Positions 15,093 to 22,209 of a stretch of 23,246 nucleotides of DNA are shown one piece after another; the stretch's first letter is position 1; the number at the start of each line of letters is the position of its first letter. Source of the DNA: a virus. Both the position numbers and the translations under genes were made by a program. The stretch lies in the IMG/VR virus record IMGVR_UViG_3300009149_002794, positions 1 to 23,246 of that record; one strand, given 5' to 3'. The notes beneath the pieces are model-generated. The model ran no database searches. It had not been told where the DNA came from and saw only the letters and a list, made by a program, of their open reading frames with translations.

Positions 15093-15521
15093 ATGAACCG
15101 TGAAAATAAATTTAGAGCGTGGGATACAAGAATAGACACAATGTACCCTTTTGTCATACTTACTTGGAATGGTGGGATAGAAGCAAGGCTCGACCCTAAA
15201 GACCCTTATTCCATCAAAGATATAACGATACATCATGCGAATGGTGAGCATGACGATTATTCGGAAAACTATATTAAGGTGATGCAATTCACTGGCTTAC
15301 TAGACAAGAATGGTAAGGATATTTATGAGGGTGATATAGTATTTTGTTTGGTAAATCCAGAAGATGCAGACAGTGGAGGAAATAGAATAATTAAATTTGA
15401 CGGAGAATTTAGATTTTCTGTTTGTGAAAAAGAAAACAATTTTGGTTTACCTATGCTTTGGGGTGGTTATAAATCACTTGAAGTCATCGGAAACATACAT
15501 CAAAACCCAGAACTACTATGA
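15093..15521 (+). CDS. YopX-family protein
   Basis: 142 residues from the ATG at 15093. The start MNRENKFRAWD fits the family, which opens with KFRAWD close to residue 1, and the ATGAACC context matches neighbouring genes; an upstream ATG at 15063 would add 10 residues. Family marks are MQFTGLLDKNGKDIYEGDIV in the middle and EVIGNIHQNPELL at the end. YopX proteins are widespread in phages and prophages; their role is unknown. The stop overlaps the next ATG (ATGA type). Confidence 0.88.
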   Translation: MNRENKFRAWDTRIDTMYPFVILTWNGGIEARLDPKDPYSIKDITIHHANGEHDDYSENYIKVMQFTGLLDKNGKDIYEGDIVFCLVNPEDADSGGNRIIKFDGEFRFSVCEKENNFGLPMLWGGYKSLEVIGNIHQNPELL

Positions 15522-16000
15522 ACCAAACTGCTATCAAATTGAGGGACTTAATACTTGCCAGTGAGGGGAGAACGCTTGAGGATGAGCTAGTGTTTGGGTG
15601 TAGGGTAACAGACAAGCTTCACCAATTCTTTGGAAAAAGTGACCCACACGAAATGACACTAGTAGATGGTTCGCCTGAATATGCTGACTGCGACGGTTAT
15701 TGGTTTACTCACTTCAGAGGCAATCCAACAGTTCATTTCACCTTAAAGGAAATTCTAAATAAAGATAACTTTGAAATCCTCGGTCAGCCAATTACCCTCA
15801 ACAGGTTACTTGTAGCGTTAGGGAAGAAAAAGGGTGTTGGGTATGGGATTAGGGATACAGGAACCTTAATCAAAAGCTCAATGGACTATCGTGGTGTCTA
15901 TGATTCAATTGAGATTACCATCGACCTCACCCACACCAACATACTCGATAATGACGAGCCAACACTCGCCAAGCTGGTTGATTTACTTACTAAGAAATGA
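15518..16000 (+). CDS. Conserved-looking phage hypothetical protein
   Basis: 160 residues, ATGAACCAA start, 4-base overlap with the YopX gene. It contains EILGQPITLNRLLVALGKKK, a pattern I have seen in unnamed phage proteins (LGxPIxLxxVLxA). No catalytic motif stands out. The C-terminus (EPTLAKLVDLLTKK) resembles the end of the same unnamed proteins. The function is unknown. Confidence 0.65.
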   Translation: MNQTAIKLRDLILASEGRTLEDELVFGCRVTDKLHQFFGKSDPHEMTLVDGSPEYADCDGYWFTHFRGNPTVHFTLKEILNKDNFEILGQPITLNRLLVALGKKKGVGYGIRDTGTLIKSSMDYRGVYDSIEITIDLTHTNILDNDEPTLAKLVDLLTKK

Positions 16001-16185
16001 TTATGAAACCACCACTAGGTCTTAAACCAAGATACATACAAGAGGAGCAGAGGCTTGCTGAAATTATCTCCGCAATCGAAAGATATTGTAAAGCAAAGGT
16101 AGAAATCCCCCTTGTTTGGATTGATGAATATAACGATTTAGTAATTAGTCTCGAAGATAATACCCCCTCACCTAAAAGCTTATGA
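15997..16185 (+). CDS. Small conserved phage protein
   Basis: 62 residues: MIMKPPLGLKPRYIQEEQRL, then AIERYCKAKVEIPLVWIDEYNDLV. The GLKPRxIxEExRLxEI ... IPxxWIxEYNxL layout recurs in short phage proteins of unknown function. A second ATG sits two codons in (16003). It ends in PKSL encoded by the 18-base junction repeat and its TGA overlaps the next ATG. Confidence 0.6.
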   Translation: MIMKPPLGLKPRYIQEEQRLAEIISAIERYCKAKVEIPLVWIDEYNDLVISLEDNTPSPKSL

Positions 16186-16189
16186 ACCA
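16172..16189 (+). repeat. Junction repeat copy 1, CTAAAAGCTTATGAACCA
   Basis: 18 bases spanning the stop of the upstream small gene and the start (ATGA) of the next. Identical copies are at 16555-16572 and 16804-16821; a shorter CTAAGCTTATG is at 23065-23075. Confidence 0.85.
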
Positions 16190-16568
16190 TAAACATGTCA
16201 CATCGCTGGAGCTAAGTAAGAAGCTAAAGGAGCTGGGGTTTCCGCAGAGGAGTTTATTCTTTTATGACAGACTTTCTGATTGTCCTGATGGCAGTGAGGA
16301 TTGGCAAATCCATGAAGGGAAAAGATACGGATTCTGTTCGTACAAAGAAAGATATTCAACATTCTTAGCATCAGAGCTAGGAGAGTGGTTGCCTAAATTC
16401 TATGAGACATCATGGGGAGAAGAGGGTGATGAAACTTGGGTTTGTTCGCATCCTGATATTATGTCAGATGATAACCATTGGGAAAAAGCATTAACAATGC
16501 CAAACGCAATGGCCAAAATGCTTATCCACCTAGTAGAGAAAGGAATCATTAATCCTAAAAGCTTATGA
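16182..16568 (+). CDS. Conserved-looking phage hypothetical protein
   Basis: 128 residues, starting MNHKHVTSLELSKKLKELGF. Middle SLFFYDRL and FLASELGEWLP, late NAMAKMLIHLVEKGII. These blocks recur together in unnamed phage proteins (HVCSLELAKxLKELG ... FLASELGExLP ... AxAKMLIYLLE). It starts and ends in copies of the 18-base junction repeat, so it looks like a swappable cassette. The C-terminus is again PKSL. Confidence 0.65.
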   Translation: MNHKHVTSLELSKKLKELGFPQRSLFFYDRLSDCPDGSEDWQIHEGKRYGFCSYKERYSTFLASELGEWLPKFYETSWGEEGDETWVCSHPDIMSDDNHWEKALTMPNAMAKMLIHLVEKGIINPKSL

Positions 16569-16572
16569 ACCA
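16555..16572 (+). repeat. Junction repeat copy 2
   Basis: Identical to copy 1 over 18 bases, again covering the end (PKSL then TGA) of one ORF and the ATGAACC start of the next. Confidence 0.85.
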
Positions 16573-16807
16573 AGTTCTTTGTGAACATTGTGGGTATGAT
16601 ACTGAAATACGAAACCCTAGTGGATTTTGTGACCATCTTTATTACCCAGAAAGCTGTAAAGTTTGTGATGAACGATCAAACGAAGACCCAAAACTTATTC
16701 TCAGACAGCTAAGAAAAATCCTGCAAGTACCTGAAAACGAAAGTATAATTAGACACGCTCACGATATTATTGAAAAGGCGTGGAAGTATGATGATTTATC
16801 TAACTAA
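16565..16807 (+). CDS. Zinc-binding-type hypothetical protein
   Basis: 80 residues. CEHCGYDTE near the N-terminus and CKVCDE about 25 residues on form a four-Cys zinc site; a further Cys (GFCDHLYY) lies between. The C-terminal half is helical. Junction repeats flank it on both sides. No family is recognised. Confidence 0.6.
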   Translation: MNQVLCEHCGYDTEIRNPSGFCDHLYYPESCKVCDERSNEDPKLILRQLRKILQVPENESIIRHAHDIIEKAWKYDDLSN

Positions 16808-16821
16808 AAGCTTATGAACCA
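16804..16821 (+). repeat. Junction repeat copy 3
   Basis: Identical 18 bases, here starting just before the TAA stop of the upstream gene ends, then ATGAACC. Confidence 0.85.
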
Positions 16822-17173
16822 CACACTACAAGAGATATTCGAAATCATCGAAGGACGGGAATGGGATAATTTTAATGAGTCTGATAATAATGGTGATTAT
16901 TATAAAATGAGAGTTAGTGATTATAAGATAATTTTTACTATATTAAACAGGTGTGGAGTAGTTGACACTTATGAACACTACTCCCTCCCCGACCTCCTAG
17001 CGAACCCTAGCTGGTGTAAGGCTGTGTGGGGAGTCAAAAATGTAACAGAATGTTGTGAGGCTCGAAGCACTTGCCCTAAGTGGCGTTTATACAGTAGGCG
17101 AGCCTTCCAAATCCTACAACAAGAAGGCGAACAAGCCTGTCTGAATTATATTTTTAGCTCCATGAAGAAATGA
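16814..17173 (+). CDS. Phage hypothetical protein
   Basis: 119 residues, ATGAACCAC start preceded by the third copy of the junction repeat. LLANPSWCKAVWG, a WRLYSRRAFQILQQEG segment and a final CLNYIFSSM recall unnamed phage proteins with LxxxxFxKAxWG. Six Cys residues. The stop overlaps the next ATG (ATGA type). Confidence 0.6.
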   Translation: MNHTLQEIFEIIEGREWDNFNESDNNGDYYKMRVSDYKIIFTILNRCGVVDTYEHYSLPDLLANPSWCKAVWGVKNVTECCEARSTCPKWRLYSRRAFQILQQEGEQACLNYIFSSMKK

Positions 17174-17469
17174 ACCACCCATTAACCGAAAAGATAATCA
17201 ATGAAGCACTTAACGAGTTTCCGACTGTAGGATTTCACCCCGATAAATTTCTAAGGGGGCTTACTATTGAGGCTATTAAATACGCCATCCAAAGAACGGC
17301 AAATGAATTTAGGGTGGAGGAGATTAAAGAGGATTCAATAAAGGTTGGTAACTCACTACCGCTAAAAATTAGAATACATAAATCTAAAATTTACAACCAA
17401 TGTGCCAAAGAAACTAATGCCAAAGTGGATTCATTTAACCCAAAGACCAATGGACAGGCCAACAATTAA
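17170..17469 (+). CDS. Hypothetical protein
   Basis: 99 residues, ATGAACCAC start with ATGA overlap. Helical N-terminal half (LTEKIINEALNEF; GLTIEAIKYAIQ), polar Asn-rich C-terminus. It shows no recognised motif. Its end overlaps the next small ORF. Confidence 0.5.
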   Translation: MNHPLTEKIINEALNEFPTVGFHPDKFLRGLTIEAIKYAIQRTANEFRVEEIKEDSIKVGNSLPLKIRIHKSKIYNQCAKETNAKVDSFNPKTNGQANN

Positions 17470-17602
17470 AAACCAAGATATTGACGATTCTGATTTTGAA
17501 GACAAGGAATCAGACATGGAGTGCGCCACCTGTGCTGGTGAGTACCCTAATGACTGTACCTGTTATGTTAAGGGCAAAAGACCTGTATGGATTAAAATTT
17601 AA
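17450..17602 (+). CDS. Small Cys-rich hypothetical protein
   Basis: 50 residues from the ATG at 17450; a GTG at 17402 would add 16 but lie deep in the previous gene. Acidic stretch DDSDFEDKESD, then CATCAGEYPNDCTC, a possible zinc knuckle. Start uncertain. Confidence 0.4.
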   Translation: MDRPTIKNQDIDDSDFEDKESDMECATCAGEYPNDCTCYVKGKRPVWIKI

Positions 17603-17616
17603 CCCCCAACAACCAA

Positions 17617-17880
17617 ATGACCGATAAGCCTAAAGAAGCAGGGGGGAATAAAGAAGTGAAAGAACTGATGAAAAATGTATATTGGGAGTGCAATGGAATG
17701 AGTGGAGGCAACCTTGATTTAAAAAACAAGTGTTGCCCTTGCGTTCCACATAAAGCCCCCTGCTCATGTCTATATCATTATGGAGGCACTCCCACCGCCT
17801 CCCAGAAATGCAGACACCACGAGAATATAAATGAGTGTAGGCATATCACCTGTCAAGATGCCGAACAGAAGATACTTTAG
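17617..17880 (+). CDS. Cys/His-rich hypothetical protein
   Basis: 87 residues with ten Cys and five His, including CCPCVPHKAPCSC and CRHHENINECRHITC. This density suggests two or more bound zinc ions. It is the most Cys-rich of a run of such small ORFs between 16565 and 18223. No family is recognised. Confidence 0.5.
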   Translation: MTDKPKEAGGNKEVKELMKNVYWECNGMSGGNLDLKNKCCPCVPHKAPCSCLYHYGGTPTASQKCRHHENINECRHITCQDAEQKIL

Positions 17881-17902
17881 AAACTTTTAACCTAAACCAC
17901 CT

Positions 17903-18223
17903 ATGAAAGAATCAAAATGCTGTATGGACGATTCACCTGCTCAATGCAGAGCGTGTGAAGAACCCTCACTAGAACAGGAGATACTTAAAAAGGAAACATA
18001 CCGAATAATCAGAGAGTGTAAAGCTGTCGGTTTTGACAGGCAAAAAACAGAGCTAATCCTAAAGATATTTTCACTTCCTTTAATCCTCAAGCGTGTAATG
18101 GAAGACGAACGGGAGAAGACAGACAGAATAACTCAAATAATACAAGCTAAGCTTGACCGAAATGACAGCCCCTCTCTGAAAGCAGGACTACTGTATGCAC
18201 TTACAATAATTAAAGGACTATAA
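17903..18223 (+). CDS. Hypothetical protein with N-terminal Cys cluster
   Basis: 106 residues. The N-terminus has CC and CRAC within 20 residues, followed by a helical body (ILKKETYRIIRECKAVGF; KTELILKIFSLPLILKRVM). The remainder looks amphipathic. No recognised family; it belongs to the same small-gene series. Confidence 0.5.
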   Translation: MKESKCCMDDSPAQCRACEEPSLEQEILKKETYRIIRECKAVGFDRQKTELILKIFSLPLILKRVMEDEREKTDRITQIIQAKLDRNDSPSLKAGLLYALTIIKGL

Positions 18224-18257
18224 AAAAGAAACTTAACCAACCCACTGAGGTAAAATT

Positions 18258-18548
18258 ATGAACACAGTAAGAGAACAACTGCTCGAAGCAGAACAAATGA
18301 TTTTAGACATCTTAGCCACTAACCCCTCTGAGGCTGTAGATAAAATCCGTCAATCTATTTTAAACGCCCTTGACGATCTTTCAGAACCAGCAGGGAAAGA
18401 GTACGCAAGATTAGTGTTAGAAGACGCCAATGATACCATTATTGACTCACAGAAGGACTACAGGGCCGAAACTATTTTACCCCCTCCTGATAGTGGTATC
18501 CGAGAAAGAGACACCCTTGTTGATGAGGGACACCCTTTGTTTATATGA
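18258..18548 (+). CDS. Helical hypothetical protein with PLFI tail
   Basis: 96 residues. A rare Shine-Dalgarno-like GAGGT lies about 8 bases before the ATG. The body is helical and acidic; the C-terminus ends LVDEGHPLFI, sharing PLFI after an acidic stretch with the gene at 14718. No known family. Confidence 0.55.
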   Translation: MNTVREQLLEAEQMILDILATNPSEAVDKIRQSILNALDDLSEPAGKEYARLVLEDANDTIIDSQKDYRAETILPPPDSGIRERDTLVDEGHPLFI

Positions 18549-18635
18549 TAGCCCTCCATATAGCCTTACTATAATGCAACCGCCGTAGTGGATTCCAGGG
18601 GGCTACCACTGTAAACAATAGCCCTCAACCAAAAT
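18549..18635. other. Short intergenic gap with repeated ATAGCCCTC
   Basis: 87 bases without a gene. ATAGCCCTC occurs at both ends (18548-18556 and 18620-18628). TATAAT (18570-18575) occurs, but the matching -35 is poor, so I do not call a promoter. Confidence 0.35.
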
Positions 18636-18875
18636 ATGAGTAAAGAACTGCAAACAGAGGTTTTAGGCAAAGGCCACATGATTCAGAGAAGCGCCTACCG
18701 CGCGGGCCAGCGTGATATGCTTATGAAGATCAATAGCATTGTGAATACCTACTGCCTTGGAACTGAAGAAGCAGAGACTTGTCTGAAAGAGATAAAAGAA
18801 TACTGCGAGTTCTATTCCCACGAGGCCGCCCTGGACAAACATATTACTGACGACATTATCAAACGAATCGAATAA
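18636..18875 (+). CDS. Hypothetical protein
   Basis: 79 residues, helical, with RSAYRAGQRDMLMKINSIV near the N-terminus. AT-rich leader (CCAAAAT) with no Shine-Dalgarno sequence. It ends 2 bases before the next ATG. A regular early/packaging border gene without a recognised family. Confidence 0.5.
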   Translation: MSKELQTEVLGKGHMIQRSAYRAGQRDMLMKINSIVNTYCLGTEEAETCLKEIKEYCEFYSHEAALDKHITDDIIKRIE

Positions 18876-18877
18876 CC

Positions 18878-19189
18878 ATGCCAAAACTTAAAAACATCTA
18901 TAGGCTCAAATTTTTTATTCTACTTTCAGCCATGGGGTACAATAGATCTCTGAAATACATGAAATATGTGGAGGGTAAAACGTACGAGGAATTAGAAAAG
19001 ACAATGAAAGAGCTAGAAGGTAAAGATCCGCTTGTTAACGAAATCACAATCATTATACGCGGGGAGAAAGACAACAAAAGGCTTAGTAAGATTCTGAGAG
19101 AAAAGCTAAAAATAGATACATCATTAAAAATGATGATAGAAGGAGAGGAATTTAAAAATATTACCTTTAGCCGTAATGCCGAGACTTAA
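18878..19189 (+). CDS. Basic hypothetical protein
   Basis: 103 residues, Lys-rich, helical (KTYEELEKTMKELEG; KRLSKILREKLKI). It overlaps the terminase small subunit ORF by 14 bases. The N-terminus has a short hydrophobic run (FFILLSAMG) that is too short for a clear membrane span. No family is recognised. Confidence 0.5.
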   Translation: MPKLKNIYRLKFFILLSAMGYNRSLKYMKYVEGKTYEELEKTMKELEGKDPLVNEITIIIRGEKDNKRLSKILREKLKIDTSLKMMIEGEEFKNITFSRNAET

Positions 19190-19763
19190 AAATAAAAATT
19201 GGGAGAAGTTCGTTGTAGCCTATGTTTCGAAAGAGACTTATTTAAGCGGACTCTATTCTTATGCAAAGGCTTATGGCTATAAACTGACAAGCAAAAAGGA
19301 AGTTGACGTATGCAAATCTAATGCTTACCGATTGCTTACTTACCCAGCGATTCAAGATAGAATAAAAGAATTGATGGAGAGGACTGGCTTTGATGATGCC
19401 TCAGTGGACCTTGAGCATCTGAAAATGCTGAGACAGGACATAGACTTCAAATCAAAGATGGCGGCCATTAAGGAGTACAATTCACTCAAGAAGCGAACTA
19501 CTCCAAATGCTCCGACAATAAACCAAAACATAATCTCGTATGAACAGCACATTATTAACAACACCTACGGAACAGCAAGAGTGGTCGAGCCACTTCCAAA
19601 AGATGAGAAGGAACTACAACGAGTACAGGAATCTTTACCTGAAGATCAACACGAAGTCATCGGGGCTAATCAAATTCAAGCGCAATCTGGCTCAGGAGAT
19701 ATTCGAGAGTCTAATAGCGGAGCAGGTGAAGCAGAGGAAGCCTATCCGGGCTTTAGTTCTTAA
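19176..19763 (+). CDS. terS: Terminase small subunit
   Basis: 195 residues. Residues about 8-110 match the phage small-terminase pattern: NWEKFVVAYV, LYSYAKAYGY, SNAYRLLTYPAIQDRIKELM, then DFKSKMAAIKEYNSLKKR. This is the DNA-recognition subunit of the packaging motor. The last 70 residues are acidic and low in complexity (SGSGDIRESNSGAGEAEEAY) and lie over the start of the large subunit in another frame. Confidence 0.75.
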   Translation: MPRLKNKNWEKFVVAYVSKETYLSGLYSYAKAYGYKLTSKKEVDVCKSNAYRLLTYPAIQDRIKELMERTGFDDASVDLEHLKMLRQDIDFKSKMAAIKEYNSLKKRTTPNAPTINQNIISYEQHIINNTYGTARVVEPLPKDEKELQRVQESLPEDQHEVIGANQIQAQSGSGDIRESNSGAGEAEEAYPGFSS

Positions 19764-21240
19764 AGGGAGACAGGAGGGTATCACAACCGATGTAGCGGGG
19801 CTTATCTTTCACAACACCTCATCTAACTGCGGTCGAAAGAGTGTCGTGGTCTCGCATGAGCCCGACTCAACCAAGAGTATCTTCGAAATCTACAAGACTT
19901 ACTACGATAATCTGGACCCGATGGTCCAGCCAATGAAGCGTTACGACAATAAGAACACGCTTACTTTTGCCAATCCGAGCAACGATGAAGAGGAAAAACG
20001 GCTAAATCCCGGACTTGGAAGCTCTATATCTGTCTTTACAGCCAATAAAAGCGGAGGTGGTAGGTCACAGACCATTCATAACTTTCACGGCTCGGAAGTT
20101 GCTTTTTGGCCTACGGAAGCCAAAAGATTAATGCTTAATATTTTACAGTCAGTGCCAGATCGTCTGAATACTATGGTCATTTTGGAGAGTACAGCCAATG
20201 GTACATCGGGGTATTTCCACGACGAATATCAGAAAGCCAAGAAAGGACTCAGTGATTATTTGGCAATCTTTATTCCTTGGTGGGTCCATGAAGAGTATCA
20301 GAGACCAAGACCCGAAGACATGAAGCTGGACGAGTACGAGCAGAACCTTTTGGACAAGATGTTAGCCTGGCGATTCAAAGACTACCGAATCACTCACGAG
20401 CAGGCTCTAATGAAGCTCCAATGGAGGCGCTGGGCTATCCGTAACAAGTGCCACGGCTCCGAGAAACAGTTCATGCAGGAGTACCCAGCCACCGACAAAG
20501 AAGCCTTTCAAAAGAAAACAGGGCTTGTTTATTACGCTTATGACCATGATGTTCACTTCATTGAGCATTATGAACCAAGAATTGAGGACCATATCTTTTT
20601 CGGAGGGTACGACTTTGGAGCCGAGCACCCATGGGCCTATGGACTATTTGCCATCGATCGCTACGGCACCATATACAAATTCAGGGAGATCAAGCTCCAA
20701 GGTTCAACCGCTCAGGAAATGGGAGACCTTATCGCCAAGGCTGAGACCCACCACAACACTGGTCAGAAATTCCCTGTACTCAAAAGGTACAGAGGTCACG
20801 ACTCAGGGGCCAAACAGATAGCTTTAGAATTAAAGCGCCTTAAAAGAAACCCTGTAAAGCTCACCGAGGGGATTGTGAAGCGAGAGCTAGGGATTACTAC
20901 CGTCAATGGGCTATTTCTTGAGAACAAGTATTTCATCTCAAACGAATGCGTGAATACGGACTATGAGCTTCTGAACCATGTTTACAAGAACGAATACACC
21001 CAGAGCGAAGAGTTCAAGGAAATGACAGCCATCGATGGAATACTGAGACTGGAGGGAGAAGAGCATAAGGACGCTGATGTAGTGAAAGAGTTGGACGATT
21101 GCGTAGATGGAGACCGATACGGCATTACTTCAATCATGCACCGCAAACCAAAAGAGAAGCAAACAACAATCGAGCAAGTCCGAAGAATGGCAGAGAAAAG
21201 CTATCAGAAAGAAAAGAAAGGTATTGGTGTGAACTGGTAA
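19540..21240 (+). CDS. terL: Terminase large subunit
   Basis: 566 residues. The ATPase starts with LKGRQEGITT (74-83), a variant Walker A, as in terminases reading KARQLGxST. Then comes HGSEVAFWP and the Walker B-side TMVILESTANG. The nuclease half has GGYDFGAEHPW, RGHDSGAKQ and DDCVDGDRYG, giving Asp residues for the RNase H-like site. It drives headful or cos cutting and DNA translocation into the prohead. ATG at 19540 gives a 224-base overlap with terS in the +1 frame; an ATG at 19603 would shorten it to 161. Even the conserved region (YLKINTKSSGLIKF) begins well inside terS. Confidence 0.9.
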   Translation: MNSTLLTTPTEQQEWSSHFQKMRRNYNEYRNLYLKINTKSSGLIKFKRNLAQEIFESLIAEQVKQRKPIRALVLKGRQEGITTDVAGLIFHNTSSNCGRKSVVVSHEPDSTKSIFEIYKTYYDNLDPMVQPMKRYDNKNTLTFANPSNDEEEKRLNPGLGSSISVFTANKSGGGRSQTIHNFHGSEVAFWPTEAKRLMLNILQSVPDRLNTMVILESTANGTSGYFHDEYQKAKKGLSDYLAIFIPWWVHEEYQRPRPEDMKLDEYEQNLLDKMLAWRFKDYRITHEQALMKLQWRRWAIRNKCHGSEKQFMQEYPATDKEAFQKKTGLVYYAYDHDVHFIEHYEPRIEDHIFFGGYDFGAEHPWAYGLFAIDRYGTIYKFREIKLQGSTAQEMGDLIAKAETHHNTGQKFPVLKRYRGHDSGAKQIALELKRLKRNPVKLTEGIVKRELGITTVNGLFLENKYFISNECVNTDYELLNHVYKNEYTQSEEFKEMTAIDGILRLEGEEHKDADVVKELDDCVDGDRYGITSIMHRKPKEKQTTIEQVRRMAEKSYQKEKKGIGVNW

Positions 21241-21253
21241 CCCCCCACACCCT

Positions 21254-21277
21254 ACTCACTATAAATATATAGTGAGT
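21254..21277. repeat. Perfect 10-bp dyad behind terL
   Basis: ACTCACTATA - AATA - TATAGTGAGT, 13 bases after the terL stop, flanked by CCCAC and GTGGG. No T-run follows, so an operator overlapping the -35 side of the next promoter fits better than a terminator. Confidence 0.6.
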
Positions 21278-21300
21278 TAAGTGGGTGGGTATGGTATAAT
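21272..21300 (+). promoter_or_regulatory. Extended -10 promoter for the structural genes
   Basis: TATAAT at 21295-21300 preceded by TG (21292-21293), an extended -10. The -35 is weak (GTGAGT, 21272-21277) and lies in the right arm of the 10-bp dyad, so a protein bound to the dyad would block or recruit polymerase. Confidence 0.6.
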
Positions 21301-21484
21301 ACAGACACGCTGGAAGAGCGTAGAAAACGGTCGGAGGACCGTCAATAGATATCTTTGTTTGTTTTCTTTCTTTATTTTCATTTTTTGTTTTAATTTGTTT
21401 CTACTTCTACCCTCTTCCAGCTTGCTCTTGCTTTTGTTGACAAAGTATGCAACAGTCAGGTAAATAAAAACTAACTCTAAAGCC
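21301..21484 (+). promoter_or_regulatory. Structured U-rich 5' leader
   Basis: Two hairpins open the leader: ACGCT-GGAAG-AGCGT (21307-21321) and ACGGTC-GGAG-GACCGT (21327-21342). A T-rich tract follows (about 21350-21411). GCTGGAAGAG (21309-21318) is perfectly complementary to CTCTTCCAGC (21412-21421), so the first hairpin can open and close a long arm around the tract. A TTGACA lies at 21437 but its -10 partner is poor. It precedes the ATG at 21485. Confidence 0.5.
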
Positions 21485-21787
21485 ATGGCTAAAAAAGTGA
21501 AAGCCCCTAAAAATGTAGTTAAGAAGGACATCAAAGTCACTCCAATCGCTGGCTCATCTGAGGAATCAGAAGTAAAGGTCGGGAAGTCTTTGACTGTACC
21601 CGCTGATTCAAGGATTGTTTTCGGTGGTCTTGTAATCAAAGGAGTGCCACACCCTTTCGGATTCACGGTTGATAGAAAGCTCACTGAGGACGAAATGGCT
21701 CATTACGGAGTAGGAAACGGAGTCACCTATCACTGCAACGCTGGGCTTGGTGATGATATTAAACACACTTACAAGGTTGTCTATTAA
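21485..21787 (+). CDS. Hypothetical protein, possibly structural
   Basis: 100 residues. Basic N-terminus MAKKVKAPKNVVKKD, then a beta-rich body (SRIVFGGLVIKGVPHPFGFTV). It is the first ORF behind the late-type promoter and leader. Context GCCATGG. A small head or decoration protein is possible by position only. Confidence 0.5.
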   Translation: MAKKVKAPKNVVKKDIKVTPIAGSSEESEVKVGKSLTVPADSRIVFGGLVIKGVPHPFGFTVDRKLTEDEMAHYGVGNGVTYHCNAGLGDDIKHTYKVVY

Positions 21788-22028
21788 GTTTAATCAAATC
21801 GTCGATGTTATTTCTAAAGGCTTTGATAGTGATGAATTAAAGAACTTTGCAATCATAGTCCATTACTACGATGAGGAACGAAATGCTGTAATGACAAACT
21901 ATCAGAGTGACGACGGTATCAGTGATCAGAACATTATCCGCTCAAACATTCAGGTTTCAAGCCACATAATAAACAATCCAAATGGTAAACATAAGTTCGA
22001 TTCCGGCTTTAGCCCGTCCAGGGTCTAA
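21753..22028 (+). CDS. Hypothetical protein
   Basis: 91 residues from the ATG at 21753; other starts (TTG 21747, TTG 21777) are possible. Core IVDVISKGFDSDELKNFAIIVHY. It overlaps the previous gene by 35 bases with the 21753 start. No family is recognised. Confidence 0.4.
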   Translation: MILNTLTRLSIKFNQIVDVISKGFDSDELKNFAIIVHYYDEERNAVMTNYQSDDGISDQNIIRSNIQVSSHIINNPNGKHKFDSGFSPSRV

Positions 22029-22041
22029 ACCAAAATACCCA

Positions 22042-22170
22042 ATGACAGGCCGAAAGAAAGAGGACGAGACCATTATGCAGAAGGCCGAGAAGAAATCAGA
22101 GCAGTTACTTGGAAAGCCCAAGATGGGCATGAAGAAGAAAATTAAAATGCCAACCAGCAGTCAGTATTAG
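22042..22170 (+). CDS. Small basic protein
   Basis: 42 residues from ATG 22042, very Lys-rich (KKEDETIMQKAEKKSEQ; MGMKKKIKM). An upstream ATG at 21982 would add 20 residues but overlap the preceding gene by 47 bases. Basic minor virion proteins have this composition; the assignment is uncertain. Confidence 0.35.
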   Translation: MTGRKKEDETIMQKAEKKSEQLLGKPKMGMKKKIKMPTSSQY

Positions 22171-22209
22171 CTACCGGCTGTCATTTGTTATTTTAATAAG
22201 CAAAACGCT

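Noticed and set aside
16172-16821. CRISPR array
   Set aside because: Repeats are 18 bases, 249-383 bases apart, and the intervals are open reading frames, not spacers.
21277-21684. A 135-codon ORF on the - strand over the late leader
   Set aside because: Its Lys-rich part is just the complement of the T-rich leader, and it runs against the coding direction over a better ORF.
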